Source: an uncultured Deferribacteraceae bacterium
GTDB taxonomy: Bacteria; Chrysiogenota; Deferribacteres; CAMZNJ01
Length of the DNA: 46,337 nucleotides
NCBI GenBank assembly: GCA_947313855.1
Contig: CAMZNS010000038.1
Span: forward strand, 1-46,337
Reading direction: 5' to 3'
This document shows, one piece after another, positions 1 to 9,238 of the stretch (position 1 is the first letter of the stretch; the number at the start of each line of letters is the position of its first letter). The notes under the pieces were generated by a model, which saw nothing but the letters and a program-made list of their open reading frames with translations, was not told where the DNA came from and did no database searches. A program made the position numbers and the translations under genes.

Positions 1-4
1 CAGG

Positions 5-1006
5 CTACCGCTGTGCAGGGAGTAGGTCGTCCATGGTGTAGAGAGCGTTCGGACAGTTGTTCCTGTGTTGCAAAGCCAACCATGCCGCCGCTTGCAGTGC
101 CCCTTCAGCAAAGATACGTCGCGACGACGCTCGGTGCGTGATTTCGATGCGGTCGCTATTGCCTATGCACATTACTGTGTGTTCACCAACAATTGATCCA
201 CCGCGAATAGATTGCACGCCAACTTCGTACGGAGTGCGTTTAGTGTTGTCGCCGTGGCGGGAGTATTTTGCACGATCCGAAATCTGGTTGTTGTCGCCAA
301 AGTTATCGATAATAGTTTGTGCCAACATGACTGCTGTTCCGCTGGGTGCGTCTTGTTTCCGATTGTGGTGTGCTTCTATCACTTCAAAGTCGTAGGTTGG
401 GTTTGAGCTTTCGTCATGTTTTTCATGTTTTTCATGGTTGTTGTGATTTGTGTGTGTGCCCGTATTTTGCGTTAGGGTTGCGAGTTGTGCTAGGTGTGTT
501 GTGAGTTGTTTCATGATGTGTATCCCCATGCTCATGTTTGCTGAGTAGAACACGGGTATTTTGGTGCTGAGTTGGGCAATGCTGTTGTGTAGCTGTTGGT
601 CTGTGCCTGTGGAGCCGATGACAACGGGTATTCTGAGTGCGTGGTATGTGTTGATGTTTGCTATTGTGCCTTCGGGTGAGGTGAAGTCCACAAGTACGTG
701 GGGCATGCTGTTTGGTTGCACTGATTTCAGGTATGTTGTTGCGGATTCGGGTGTTGGCAGGGAGGACACGATAACGGTTGGGGGGATGTTGTCGGGGATG
801 TTGTCGCGGTTTTTTTGTATGTTTGTCAGTAGTTCTTGTAGCGGTGTTCCGAGGTGTTTTGAGCTAGGTTTGTCGAATGCTTCGACAATGCGAATATTTG
901 TCATACTAGTTGCGAGGTGTGCGATTTCCAGTCCCATTCGACCTGTTGCCCCGACTAGTGCTACGTTGATGGTTGTTCCTTTGTTTTCGTCTACAGTGTT
1001 GTTCAT
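5..1006 (-). CDS. dapB: 4-hydroxy-tetrahydrodipicolinate reductase
   Basis: N-term NVALVGATGRMG Rossmann motif and EVIEAHHNRKQDAPSGTA signature; carries a His/Asn/Glu-rich insertion (HTNHNNHEKHEKHDESS) just before the signature. Confidence 0.95.
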   Translation of the reverse strand: MNNTVDENKGTTINVALVGATGRMGLEIAHLATSMTNIRIVEAFDKPSSKHLGTPLQELLTNIQKNRDNIPDNIPPTVIVSSLPTPESATTYLKSVQPNSMPHVLVDFTSPEGTIANINTYHALRIPVVIGSTGTDQQLHNSIAQLSTKIPVFYSANMSMGIHIMKQLTTHLAQLATLTQNTGTHTNHNNHEKHEKHDESSNPTYDFEVIEAHHNRKQDAPSGTAVMLAQTIIDNFGDNNQISDRAKYSRHGDNTKRTPYEVGVQSIRGGSIVGEHTVMCIGNSDRIEITHRASSRRIFAEGALQAAAWLALQHRNNCPNALYTMDDLLPAQR

Positions 1007-1061
1007 GTTGCCCTGCCTGTGCTTGTGCTTGTGCTTGTGCCTGTGTTCTATTTTTGTCGTA

Positions 1062-1979
1062 TTATTTCAGTTGCAAGTTGAGTTTGTTGAGTTCTGTGCG
1101 TATTAGTTGTTCGGTTTCTTGTGATGCTGTGTAGAGTGGTGCTCTGAGTTTGTTTTCGATGATGCCCATTAGTGTTAGTGCGAGTTTGGTTGGTGCTGGA
1201 GAGCTTTCTCTGAAGATGATTTTGGAGAGTTCGAGTGTTTTGTAGTATTCTGTTTGAGCCTTGTGTAGGTTGCCTTTGCTGATGTGGTGGCATATTTGTG
1301 CAACATTTTGCGGTACGATGTTTCCGAGCACGGTAATGGCACCTGTTGCACCGAGTGCGAGTATGGGTAGGTTTTCTGAGTCGCTGGCACTGTAGAGTGC
1401 GAATGAGTTGTCTGTTTGGCTGATAATTGTGGCTATTTTTTCGAGTGAATCGGCACCCTCTTTGATACCGATAATATTTGGGTGTTGTGCTAGGTGTAGG
1501 ATGGCTTTGGTGGTCATGTCCACCCCTGTTCGGCTGGGGATGTTGTACATTATGATGGGTAGTGTGCTTGTGTTGGCAACGGTTTCGTAGTGTTTGATGT
1601 AGAACGATTCTTGTGGTTTGTTGTAGTATGGTGTTACGATCATTACGGCGTCGACGCCTAGGTCTGCCCCTTCTTTGGTGAGTTCCATTGTTGTTTCAGT
1701 GTTGTTTGATCCGGCTCCGAGGAGGATGGGCACGCGTCCGTTGACTGTGTTGACGACGTGTTGAATGATTTTTGTACGTTCGGCTGAGTTTATTGTGACA
1801 CTTTCCCCTGTTGTTCCGAGTAGGCATAACCCGCCGACGTTGCCGTTGATTAGGTGTTCGGTGAGTTTTGTGAGGGATTGGTAGTCCACGGTTGCGTTGC
1901 CTGCGGTTGATGTTTGCGATGTTTGGAATGGTGTGACCATTGCTGGTATGCACCCTTGGAGTAGGTGTTTGTTGTTCAT
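1062..1979 (-). CDS. dapA: 4-hydroxy-tetrahydrodipicolinate synthase
   Basis: GTTGES, YNIPSRTGVDM and GIKEGADSLEK motifs; adjacent to dapB and dapF. Confidence 0.95.
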   Translation of the reverse strand: MNNKHLLQGCIPAMVTPFQTSQTSTAGNATVDYQSLTKLTEHLINGNVGGLCLLGTTGESVTINSAERTKIIQHVVNTVNGRVPILLGAGSNNTETTMELTKEGADLGVDAVMIVTPYYNKPQESFYIKHYETVANTSTLPIIMYNIPSRTGVDMTTKAILHLAQHPNIIGIKEGADSLEKIATIISQTDNSFALYSASDSENLPILALGATGAITVLGNIVPQNVAQICHHISKGNLHKAQTEYYKTLELSKIIFRESSPAPTKLALTLMGIIENKLRAPLYTASQETEQLIRTELNKLNLQLK

Positions 1980-2027
1980 GAGTTTGCCCCTTTGCGTACG
2001 GTTGTGGTTATGGTTGTGCTCGTCGCG

Positions 2028-2972
2028 TTATGTTAGTCTTAGCGTTGCGTCGTAGATGAAGTCCACGTCGCCCCTGAGGTAGATGTTGTATTTTGCTCCC
2101 GTATGGTTTTTGTGGTTTGTGTTGATGGGTTCCACGGCAACCCATACGATGTCGCCACAGGATGTTTTGATTGCAACGGGTGAGGTGCATCGTCCTGAGA
2201 GTACGAGGTGTACCCCCACGGCGGAAAACCCTGTGCCACACGCGAGTGTTTCAGCTTCGACGCCACGTTCAAATGTTCGAACGCGGTAGAGGCTCCCCCC
2301 ACCGGCACTAGTTGCCCCATGGATATTGTCTACCCGCTCCATGAAGTTCACGTTGGAGCCTCGTGGTGCGAGGAGGGGGTGGTTCCGTATCCCTGCACCG
2401 TACGTGTGTACGTCGAAGTTGTCCACGTCATCCACCTGCACAACAACATGTGGCACACCTGTGTCCACCGTTGCACCGATGAAAACTGCACCTTCAGTGT
2501 GGAGTGTAACGTTGTCGTTGTGGTCGCGATACTCCACCATGCGAATACGCACGTTCCTTTCGTCGAATGCTTGACCTTGGATGAGTCCTGCAATTGTGTG
2601 TAGTGTGCCGGTTCCGTCGTCGTTGAGCCACCCCTGTGCCCTTGCGTATGCGAAAGCACAACGGCTACCGTTACCACACATTTCGGCAACACTTCCGTCG
2701 CTGTTGTAAAAGTACCACTTGAACTCACCTTTGGAGGTGTCCAGTGGCTCCAAAAATATGACACCGTCGCCACCAACAGACATGCGTCGCTCAGCGAGCA
2801 GTATGGCGACTTCTTTGCGGTACTCCTCGGCAATGGGGTGGGTCACAAGGTTTATAAAAATAAAATCGTTACCACTACCACTCATTTTTGTAAACGTAAT
2901 GGGAGTGGTGGGTATGCCTAAGTTCCTGAGAATAGATGTATCTTTCCGCGTTGTAATCATGGTTGTTACCAC
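2028..2972 (-). CDS. dapF: diaminopimelate epimerase
   Basis: Both catalytic Cys motifs present: CGNGSRC and ACGTGFSA. Confidence 0.95.
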   Translation of the reverse strand: MVTTMITTRKDTSILRNLGIPTTPITFTKMSGSGNDFIFINLVTHPIAEEYRKEVAILLAERRMSVGGDGVIFLEPLDTSKGEFKWYFYNSDGSVAEMCGNGSRCAFAYARAQGWLNDDGTGTLHTIAGLIQGQAFDERNVRIRMVEYRDHNDNVTLHTEGAVFIGATVDTGVPHVVVQVDDVDNFDVHTYGAGIRNHPLLAPRGSNVNFMERVDNIHGATSAGGGSLYRVRTFERGVEAETLACGTGFSAVGVHLVLSGRCTSPVAIKTSCGDIVWVAVEPINTNHKNHTGAKYNIYLRGDVDFIYDATLRLT

Positions 2973-3135
2973 CGTGTGTTATGAATTTGTGTGTTGAATA
3001 AAATAGCGTAACAAAGTAATATATATTTGTTGAGTGCAGCTGACGTTACCACAAACCACACTGCCATCGAAACAACAACATTATATAAAAATACCACCAT
3101 TTAGGCAAGCTCCATCTTAGCCAAGGGGATCAACC

Positions 3136-4077
3136 ATGACCACCAATGCCAGCTCCAACAACAACAAGGGGAACGAAGCACCAATCCTACTAGGGAAACA
3201 ACACAAAGCAGAGGTAATAAATCTTCACCATGAGATGACCAGACTAAGCAAACAGGGGTTGTTTATCACAGACACACACGCACACATGGTCAAACCCTAC
3301 ATGAACACCTATGCAGAAGCCTTGGAAGTGTTGGAGCAGGGTGCCAACTTGGGCGTAAACAGAACCATAGCCATAGGCATCACACTAGAAGACTCACAGC
3401 AAAACATCGAACTAGTAAAGTACGTTAACACCAACAAAAGCAGGAACAACATACACATCTACGCCACAGTAGGACTGCACCCCTCAGACGTATTCAACTA
3501 CACAACAACAGACGCAGAACAACTCGCAACACTAGCAAAACAAGGGGGAGTTGTGGGTATCGGCGAAATAGGACTGGACTACCATTACGACAACGCACCA
3601 AGCAAAATCCTACAACAACAAGCGTTTCGCGAACAGCTAGAAGTAGCACTAGAAGCAGGACTGCCCGTGGCAATACACAACCGCGACGCACACACAGATA
3701 CCATGAAAATACTGCAGGAAACATACACCTCGCACCCAAAATGCAAAGGGGGGGTCATGCACTGCTTCCCAGGGGATGCCAAACTCCTAAGATGGTGCAT
3801 CACACACAACTTCCACGTCTCTTACGCAGGGAACGCAACATTCAAAAACGCCGAACTCATTCGCGAAGATATCGCCAACACACCCATGGAACTCATCCTA
3901 GTAGAAACAGACGCACCATACCTAACACCATCACCGTTTCGCGGGCAGGGGAACAAACCCCAAAATACAATTTACACCGCATACACCGTCGCACGCGTAA
4001 AAGGGGTCTCCATGGAGGAGATTGTTCGCCAAACAGAGAGGAACGTTCGAACACTGTTCGGCAAGGTCACGGCGTAG
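3136..4077 (+). CDS. tatD: TatD family hydrolase
   Basis: DTHAHM, GEIGLDYHYD, HNRDAHTDT, HCFPGD, ETDAPYLTP metal-site motifs; SD aagggga upstream. Confidence 0.92.
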   Translation: MTTNASSNNNKGNEAPILLGKQHKAEVINLHHEMTRLSKQGLFITDTHAHMVKPYMNTYAEALEVLEQGANLGVNRTIAIGITLEDSQQNIELVKYVNTNKSRNNIHIYATVGLHPSDVFNYTTTDAEQLATLAKQGGVVGIGEIGLDYHYDNAPSKILQQQAFREQLEVALEAGLPVAIHNRDAHTDTMKILQETYTSHPKCKGGVMHCFPGDAKLLRWCITHNFHVSYAGNATFKNAELIREDIANTPMELILVETDAPYLTPSPFRGQGNKPQNTIYTAYTVARVKGVSMEEIVRQTERNVRTLFGKVTA

Positions 4078-4093
4078 GCAAGGTCACGGCGTA
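4060..4093. repeat. 17-bp perfect tandem duplication GGCAAGGTCACGGCGTA x2 spanning the tatD stop codon
   Basis: Direct reading: 4060-4076 and 4077-4093 identical. Confidence 0.95.
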
Positions 4094-4123
4094 GGTGTTT
4101 TGCAAAAATATAACAAACACCTA
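4092..4123 (+). terminator. Candidate tatD terminator hairpin TAGGTGTTT / AAACACCTA
   Basis: 9-bp perfect inverted repeat with 14-nt loop 15 nt after the tatD stop; no strong U-tract. Confidence 0.4.
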
Positions 4124-4181
4124 AATCAGTAATTATTTTCCGAAAACGCTACTCGCCATGTTTCGGCGTTGAAAAATATTA

Positions 4182-4210
4182 TTGACTTAAAGTTGCAACT
4201 ATGATACTAT
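4182..4210 (+). promoter_or_regulatory. Sigma70-like promoter for the 5'-nucleotidase gene
   Basis: TTGACT - 17 nt - TACTAT. Confidence 0.55.
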
Positions 4211-4345
4211 TTACGTGCGTATTAAGGGTGATGCGTGGGAATAAATATTTATAAAACGCCATTGCCATTTAACCAAGATAGGCACTGCCAAGCCCGAACA
4301 CACGTCGATGGCAACACGGCGAATAATAAAACATAGGAGACATAC

Positions 4346-6064
4346 ATGAAACTAGGTTTTTCGGTTAGCACCAACAAGGGGAACAGCAATACGCAACCCC
4401 GAAACAAAATACGCAACACACTACTACTAGGAAGCATAATCACAGTCGCACTCGCAACAACTGTGGCATGTACCAAAAGTAAACCCGCAAGCACACAAAC
4501 ATGGGAACAAGGGGTAACATACAACCTCACCATACTACACACCAACGACCACCATGGACGATTCTGGCAAAACAAAAACGGCGAATACGGAATGGCTGCA
4601 CGCAAAACACTCATCGACTCTCTTAGAACAGAAGTTGAAGGGAACGGAGGCTCACTACTACTACTCTCCGGCGGCGACATCAACACAGGGGTGCCAGAAT
4701 CCGACCTACTCAACGCCGAACCCGACTTCAAAGGGATGACCAAACTAGGCTACGACGCAATGGCCATCGGTAACCACGAATTCGACAACCCACTAGAAAT
4801 ACTCAAACAACAAGAAGAATGGGCAGACTTCCCACTGCTCTCAGCAAACATCTACAACAAAGAAACCGGCGAACGCATGTTCCAACCCTACGCCATCTTC
4901 ATGCAACAAGGTATCAAAGTCGCCGTAATCGGACTAACTACCGAAACCACAGCAACAATCGGAAACCCCGAATACACAAACGGAATAGAATTCCGTGACC
5001 CCAAAGCTGAAGCAGTAAAAGTCATCGCCAAACTCAAACAAGACGAACAACCCGACCTCATCTTCGCCGCAACACACATGGGACACTACGACGGCAATAT
5101 GCAAATGGGAGACGTTGCTCTCGCTAACTACGTAACCGAAGGCGACCTCGACATGATAGTAGGCGGACACTCACAAGAACCACTCTGCATGGAAGCTCCA
5201 AACGTTGTCAACAAAGGCTACAAACCCGGTGACGACTGCATGCCCGACTTCCAAAACGGTGCCTGGATTGTACAAGCACACGAATGGGGCAAATACGTAG
5301 GACGTGCCGACTTCCAATTCAAAGACGGCGAACTCACTCTCACAAACTACCAACTCATACCCGTTAACCTCAAAAAGAAAGTGGAAATCGACGGCGAAAC
5401 ACAACGCGTCTTCATCCAAGACGAAATCATGGAAGACCCCGACATGATCGCTTTCCTCAAACCCTTCCAAGACAAAGGAAGTGACGAACTCAACGTGGTC
5501 AAAGCAGTCATCAACGGCAAACTCGAAGGGGACAGAAGTGTTGTCAGGCTACAACCAACCAACCTCGGACACCTCATCGCAGTAGCTCAAATGGAACGTG
5601 CCAATGCCGACATCGGCGTAATGAACTCCGGCGGTGTAAGAGACTCCATCGCTGCAGGGAACGTTACCTATCGCGACGTACTCATCGTGCAACCATTCGG
5701 CAACATTATCACATACACCGACCTCACCGGTAAGGAAGTTATGGACTACCTAGCTGTTGTGGCAAATATCCCCGCAGGTTCCGGTGGATTCGCACAGTTT
5801 GCCGGCGTATCCCTAGTTGCCGACGGTACTGGGGTGAGCGATGTTAAGATCGGAGGGGAGCCCATCGACATGGCGAAAACCTACCGCCTAGCAGTGCCTA
5901 GCTTCAACGCTGCTGGTGGCGATGGTTACCCCAAGCTCGCCGACCACCCAACATACGTAAACACAGGGTTTGCTGACGCCGAGGTGCTCATGCAGTACCT
6001 AATGGAGAATTCACCTGTGGATGTGAGTATGTATAACAGCAGTGGCGACGTGGTTTATAAATAA
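4346..6064 (+). CDS. UshA-like 5'-nucleotidase / 2',3'-cyclic phosphodiesterase family lipoprotein
   Basis: Lipobox-like ATTVAC; LTILHTNDHHGRF, GGDINTG, AIGNHEFDNP metallophosphatase motifs; NSGGVRDSIAAGNVTYRD C-terminal domain. Confidence 0.92.
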   Translation: MKLGFSVSTNKGNSNTQPRNKIRNTLLLGSIITVALATTVACTKSKPASTQTWEQGVTYNLTILHTNDHHGRFWQNKNGEYGMAARKTLIDSLRTEVEGNGGSLLLLSGGDINTGVPESDLLNAEPDFKGMTKLGYDAMAIGNHEFDNPLEILKQQEEWADFPLLSANIYNKETGERMFQPYAIFMQQGIKVAVIGLTTETTATIGNPEYTNGIEFRDPKAEAVKVIAKLKQDEQPDLIFAATHMGHYDGNMQMGDVALANYVTEGDLDMIVGGHSQEPLCMEAPNVVNKGYKPGDDCMPDFQNGAWIVQAHEWGKYVGRADFQFKDGELTLTNYQLIPVNLKKKVEIDGETQRVFIQDEIMEDPDMIAFLKPFQDKGSDELNVVKAVINGKLEGDRSVVRLQPTNLGHLIAVAQMERANADIGVMNSGGVRDSIAAGNVTYRDVLIVQPFGNIITYTDLTGKEVMDYLAVVANIPAGSGGFAQFAGVSLVADGTGVSDVKIGGEPIDMAKTYRLAVPSFNAAGGDGYPKLADHPTYVNTGFADAEVLMQYLMENSPVDVSMYNSSGDVVYK

Positions 6065-6100
6065 AAGTTTATTTATAATAGCGTAAGTCATTATTTTTTC

Positions 6101-6149
6101 GGAGAGCACCGCTGCATGGAGGCAATAGCCTTGTGTGGCGGTGCTTTCC
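6101..6149 (+). terminator. Strong hairpin downstream of the 5'-nucleotidase gene (terminator or structured RNA)
   Basis: GGAGAGCACCGC (6101-6112) pairs with GCGGTGCTTTCC (6138-6149), 12 bp with one G.U; inner AGGC-AATA-GCCT stem. Confidence 0.55.
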
Positions 6150-6384
6150 CATGCTTGCGGGGTGGACGGATTGCCACGCATCAACCCTTTAAATATTTTT
6201 TATTACCTAGTTCTTATTGCCATAGATTGCCAGGAATGGTCTCCCTTTATGGTTACGAATTGGTGGGGAAGCTACCCCTTGACAGCAGAAATTTTCCTTT
6301 TTCCCCTTTTTTACTTTTCAAAACATATGGTATAAATATATAATATAAAACAGTGTTCCGTATTTCCGAACATGCAGGGCCCTA

Positions 6385-6413
6385 TTGACACGCCCTGTAA
6401 TATCCTATAAGAT
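6385..6413 (+). promoter_or_regulatory. Candidate sigma70 promoter for the PTS gene
   Basis: TTGACA - 17 nt - TAAGAT, about 125 nt upstream of the EIICB start. Confidence 0.4.
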
Positions 6414-6537
6414 GCAGGCAGATGTTGCGGAGAGCTGACATGCCCGTGTAATTATTAATTAGTACTAGATCGGTACTATATTGTTTTCTGCAAATCTAGT
6501 AGTCTTAGTACATTTTTGTTTATAGGAGGAGAGAAGT

Positions 6538-8091
6538 ATGAAGTCTCAATTTTTTGTGATTATGCAACAAGTTGGTCGCTCGTTTATGCTACCCATTGCG
6601 TTGCTACCTGCCGCAGGTCTTTTGCTAGGTATTGGTGGTGCTTTATCCAACCCCAACACCATTATTGCTTACCCTGTTCTTGATGTTGCGGTGATGCAGG
6701 GCATCTTTACCGTTATGACTAAGACTGGTGTGGTTGTTTTTGCGAACCTGCCATTATTGTTTGCCATCGGTGTTGCCATCGGTTTTGCTAAGCAGGAGCG
6801 TGGTACCGCTGCATTGGCTGCTGCCATCGGTTTCTTGGTGATGCATCAGACAATCAACGCTGTTCTCGGGCTTCAGGGCAACTTGGTAACAGAGGGATTG
6901 GCTTCTGTTGGTCAGGGTAGTGTTCTTGGTATTCAGACCCTTGAGATGGGGGTTTTTGGTGGTATTATCGCTGGTTTCATTACGGCGGCGTTGCACAATA
7001 AGTTTTACGATGTTGAGTTGCCACAAGCGTTGGCGTTCTTCGGTGGTACTCGTTTTGTTCCCATCGTCGTGTCGTTCACGTTCCTGTTTGTTGGTTATAT
7101 TGCCACAATAGTATGGCCGTTTGTTCAGACAGGTATCGAGGGTTTGGGTTCGTTGGTTCTTTCTAGCGGTCTTGCGGGCACCTTCCTTTACGGTTTCATT
7201 GAGCGTTCATTGATTCCATTCGGTTTGCACCACGTGTTCTATCTTCCTTTCTGGCAGACGGCTGTTGGTGGTACTCTTGAGGTTGGTGGTCATGTTTACG
7301 TTGGTACTCAGAACATTTTCTTTGCTCAGCTAGCAGATCATGGTACTGGTCCTTTCTATGAGGGTACATCACGTTTTATGGCTGGTAAGATGCCGTTTAT
7401 GATATTTGGTCTTCCGGCTGCTGCTCTTGCGATGTATCATACGTCCATGCTTAAGCATCGTAAAGTTGTTGGTGGAATTCTATTTTCGGCTGCTTTGACG
7501 GCATTCATTACAGGTATTACGGAGCCCATAGAGTTCTTGTTCCTGTTTGTTGCTCCCCTTCTTTATGTTGTTCACGCTTTGTTTGCGGGGTTGTCGTTCA
7601 TGCTTATGGACTACTTCAACGTAACTGTTGGTCAAACATTTTCTGGTGGTATTATCGACTTGACTCTGTTCGGAATATTGCAAGGTCAGGATCGTACTAA
7701 CTGGATGATGATCCCTGTTGTTGGGGTATTCTACTCGGTTATTTACTACTTCGGTTTCCGTTTCATTATTATGAAGTTCGATCTTGCTACACCTGGTCGT
7801 CGCGACGAGGTTGTTGATGCGGCAGATGTTTCGTCTAGCGGTTCTGAGACAGAAAAGGTTGCGGACAGTGTTATCGATGCGTTGGGCGGTTTGAGCAACT
7901 TGAAGAATGTTGATGCATGCATTACTCGTTTGAGGATTACCGTTGTTTCCGCTGCGAATATCGATATGGACAAGCTGAAAGCTGTATCAGGTGGCAAGCA
8001 CCATATTATTGGTAACGGTATACAGATTGTTTACGGCACAAGGTCGGACAACATTAAGAACCGTATCAATGTTATTCTTGGTTCGAAATAG
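6538..8091 (+). CDS. PTS glucose/maltose-type EIICB transporter (MalX/PtsG family)
   Basis: MLPIALLPAAGLLLGIGG, FFGGTRFVPI, GLHHVFYLPFWQTAVGG, TEPIEFLFLFVAP in IIC; IIB domain with DACITRLRITV Cys; SD ggaggaga. Confidence 0.92.
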   Translation: MKSQFFVIMQQVGRSFMLPIALLPAAGLLLGIGGALSNPNTIIAYPVLDVAVMQGIFTVMTKTGVVVFANLPLLFAIGVAIGFAKQERGTAALAAAIGFLVMHQTINAVLGLQGNLVTEGLASVGQGSVLGIQTLEMGVFGGIIAGFITAALHNKFYDVELPQALAFFGGTRFVPIVVSFTFLFVGYIATIVWPFVQTGIEGLGSLVLSSGLAGTFLYGFIERSLIPFGLHHVFYLPFWQTAVGGTLEVGGHVYVGTQNIFFAQLADHGTGPFYEGTSRFMAGKMPFMIFGLPAAALAMYHTSMLKHRKVVGGILFSAALTAFITGITEPIEFLFLFVAPLLYVVHALFAGLSFMLMDYFNVTVGQTFSGGIIDLTLFGILQGQDRTNWMMIPVVGVFYSVIYYFGFRFIIMKFDLATPGRRDEVVDAADVSSSGSETEKVADSVIDALGGLSNLKNVDACITRLRITVVSAANIDMDKLKAVSGGKHHIIGNGIQIVYGTRSDNIKNRINVILGSK

Positions 8092-8140
8092 TTAGGCGTG
8101 CTGATTGGCGTTTTGTGAAATGCTAGTTGGTGCCTCTTTG

Positions 8141-8161
8141 ACGATGTACGATGTACGATGT
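8141..8161. repeat. Heptamer repeat (ACGATGT)x3
   Basis: Perfect tandem copies followed by a partial ACGATTA. Confidence 0.9.
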
Positions 8162-8169
8162 ACGATTAG

Positions 8170-8213
8170 GGGAGCCTTCGGGAGTGGATAAGTTCCGCTA
8201 TCCGAGGGCTTCC
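8170..8213 (+). terminator. Rho-independent-like hairpin after the PTS gene
   Basis: GGGAGCCTTCGG (8170-8181) pairs with CCGAGGGCTTCC (8202-8213), 12 bp with two G.U; inner GTGGA/TCCGC stem. Confidence 0.6.
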
Positions 8214-8420
8214 TTGCGTTACGGTGTTTCTTTTTTTCGGTTGGATTTATTTATCTTGACACTTTGGTTCGTATGGTTGTACAATTAAAGTTATTGCTAA
8301 GGGTGTGCTTGTAGTTATTGTCATTAGTGTATCTATTTTTTCATATTTTTTCCGCTTCATTGACTTTTCTAAAGCTGACAACTTAGTTTTGATTCGCCGA
8401 AATAAGGGGCACGATGCACG

Positions 8421-9050
8421 ATGATAGACTTCGCAAGCTTGTACGACAGCAATACTGGTCAAGAGGATCTTGATCTGTCTAATAATCTTAATGTTGACGG
8501 TGTTGGTGAGTTTTTCGCCACATTTGTTGGTGTTGCCAAGGGTGTTTCGTCCACGAGTGCCATTTTGGCGGGTAAGCTCGAGTACTCCATGTCCACCGTG
8601 TGCGACAGATGCTTTGCGGGCTTTACCTATGGTTCTTCAGTTGAGCTTGAGGTTTATGTTAGTTTTGAGCCTGGCGGTAATCTTTCCGACTCCATGTTTG
8701 AGTCTGGCACAGAGGAGCACTATGGTTATGGTTATGGTTATGGTTATGGTTCTGGCTCTGGCTCTGGTGGCGATTCTGGTGGTGATTCCGGTGCCTTGCC
8801 AGGCGAAGACAATAACGACTCGGAGTACTACATTATTGATTCGGAGGAGTTTGATCCTTGGGAAATTATCGGTGAAGAGCTCATGCTAAATCTCCCTTAT
8901 CGCTATATTTGCTCCTCGGATTGCACGTCAGTGGGCGATTACGTTTCGGGTGATGATTCCGGTTTTGGCAAAGAGGATGTTCGTACGCCGTTTAAAAATC
9001 TTGGTGATGCTTTGGGCAAATTAAGGGATGGCGACAGTAGCTCACGGTAG
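8421..9050 (+). CDS. yceD: YceD family protein (DUF177) with a YG/SG-repeat insertion
   Basis: CDRCFAGF motif, position directly upstream of rpmF-plsX; repeat YGYGYGYGSGSGSGGDSGGDSG; distal Cys pair appears lost (CSSDCTSVG only). Confidence 0.8.
   Translation: MIDFASLYDSNTGQEDLDLSNNLNVDGVGEFFATFVGVAKGVSSTSAILAGKLEYSMSTVCDRCFAGFTYGSSVELEVYVSFEPGGNLSDSMFESGTEEHYGYGYGYGYGSGSGSGGDSGGDSGALPGEDNNDSEYYIIDSEEFDPWEIIGEELMLNLPYRYICSSDCTSVGDYVSGDDSGFGKEDVRTPFKNLGDALGKLRDGDSSSR
8721..8790. repeat. In-frame hexamer repeat TATGGT/TCTGGC in yceD
   Basis: Direct reading. Confidence 0.9.
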
Positions 9051-9088
9051 GCTCGGAGCCTTTTGTTGGGACTGACTGGGATATAAAT

Positions 9089-9117
9089 TTGATTTTATTT
9101 AAAATCTGATGTATAAT
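9089..9117 (+). promoter_or_regulatory. Sigma70-like promoter upstream of rpmF-plsX-fab operon
   Basis: TTGATT - 17 nt - TATAAT. Confidence 0.6.
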
Positions 9118-9238
9118 GTAACACCTTGGCAAGTTTAAGGTTTTGAACTAAAGTATTGACAAGAGCCACCTGCATCCCATCTTTGGCATGCAGAGTTGCT
9201 GTTTTTTATAAGTAAATACACACTGTAGGAGGCTTGTT

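Noticed and set aside
57-1106. Plus-strand ORFs overlapping dapB (57-395, 212-406, 561-1106)
   Set aside because: Antisense to a well-supported dapB with intact motifs; no recognisable domain.
6116-6343. Two small plus-strand ORFs in the spacer before the PTS gene
   Set aside because: No convincing SD or domain; the region looks regulatory, with hairpins and promoter-like motifs.
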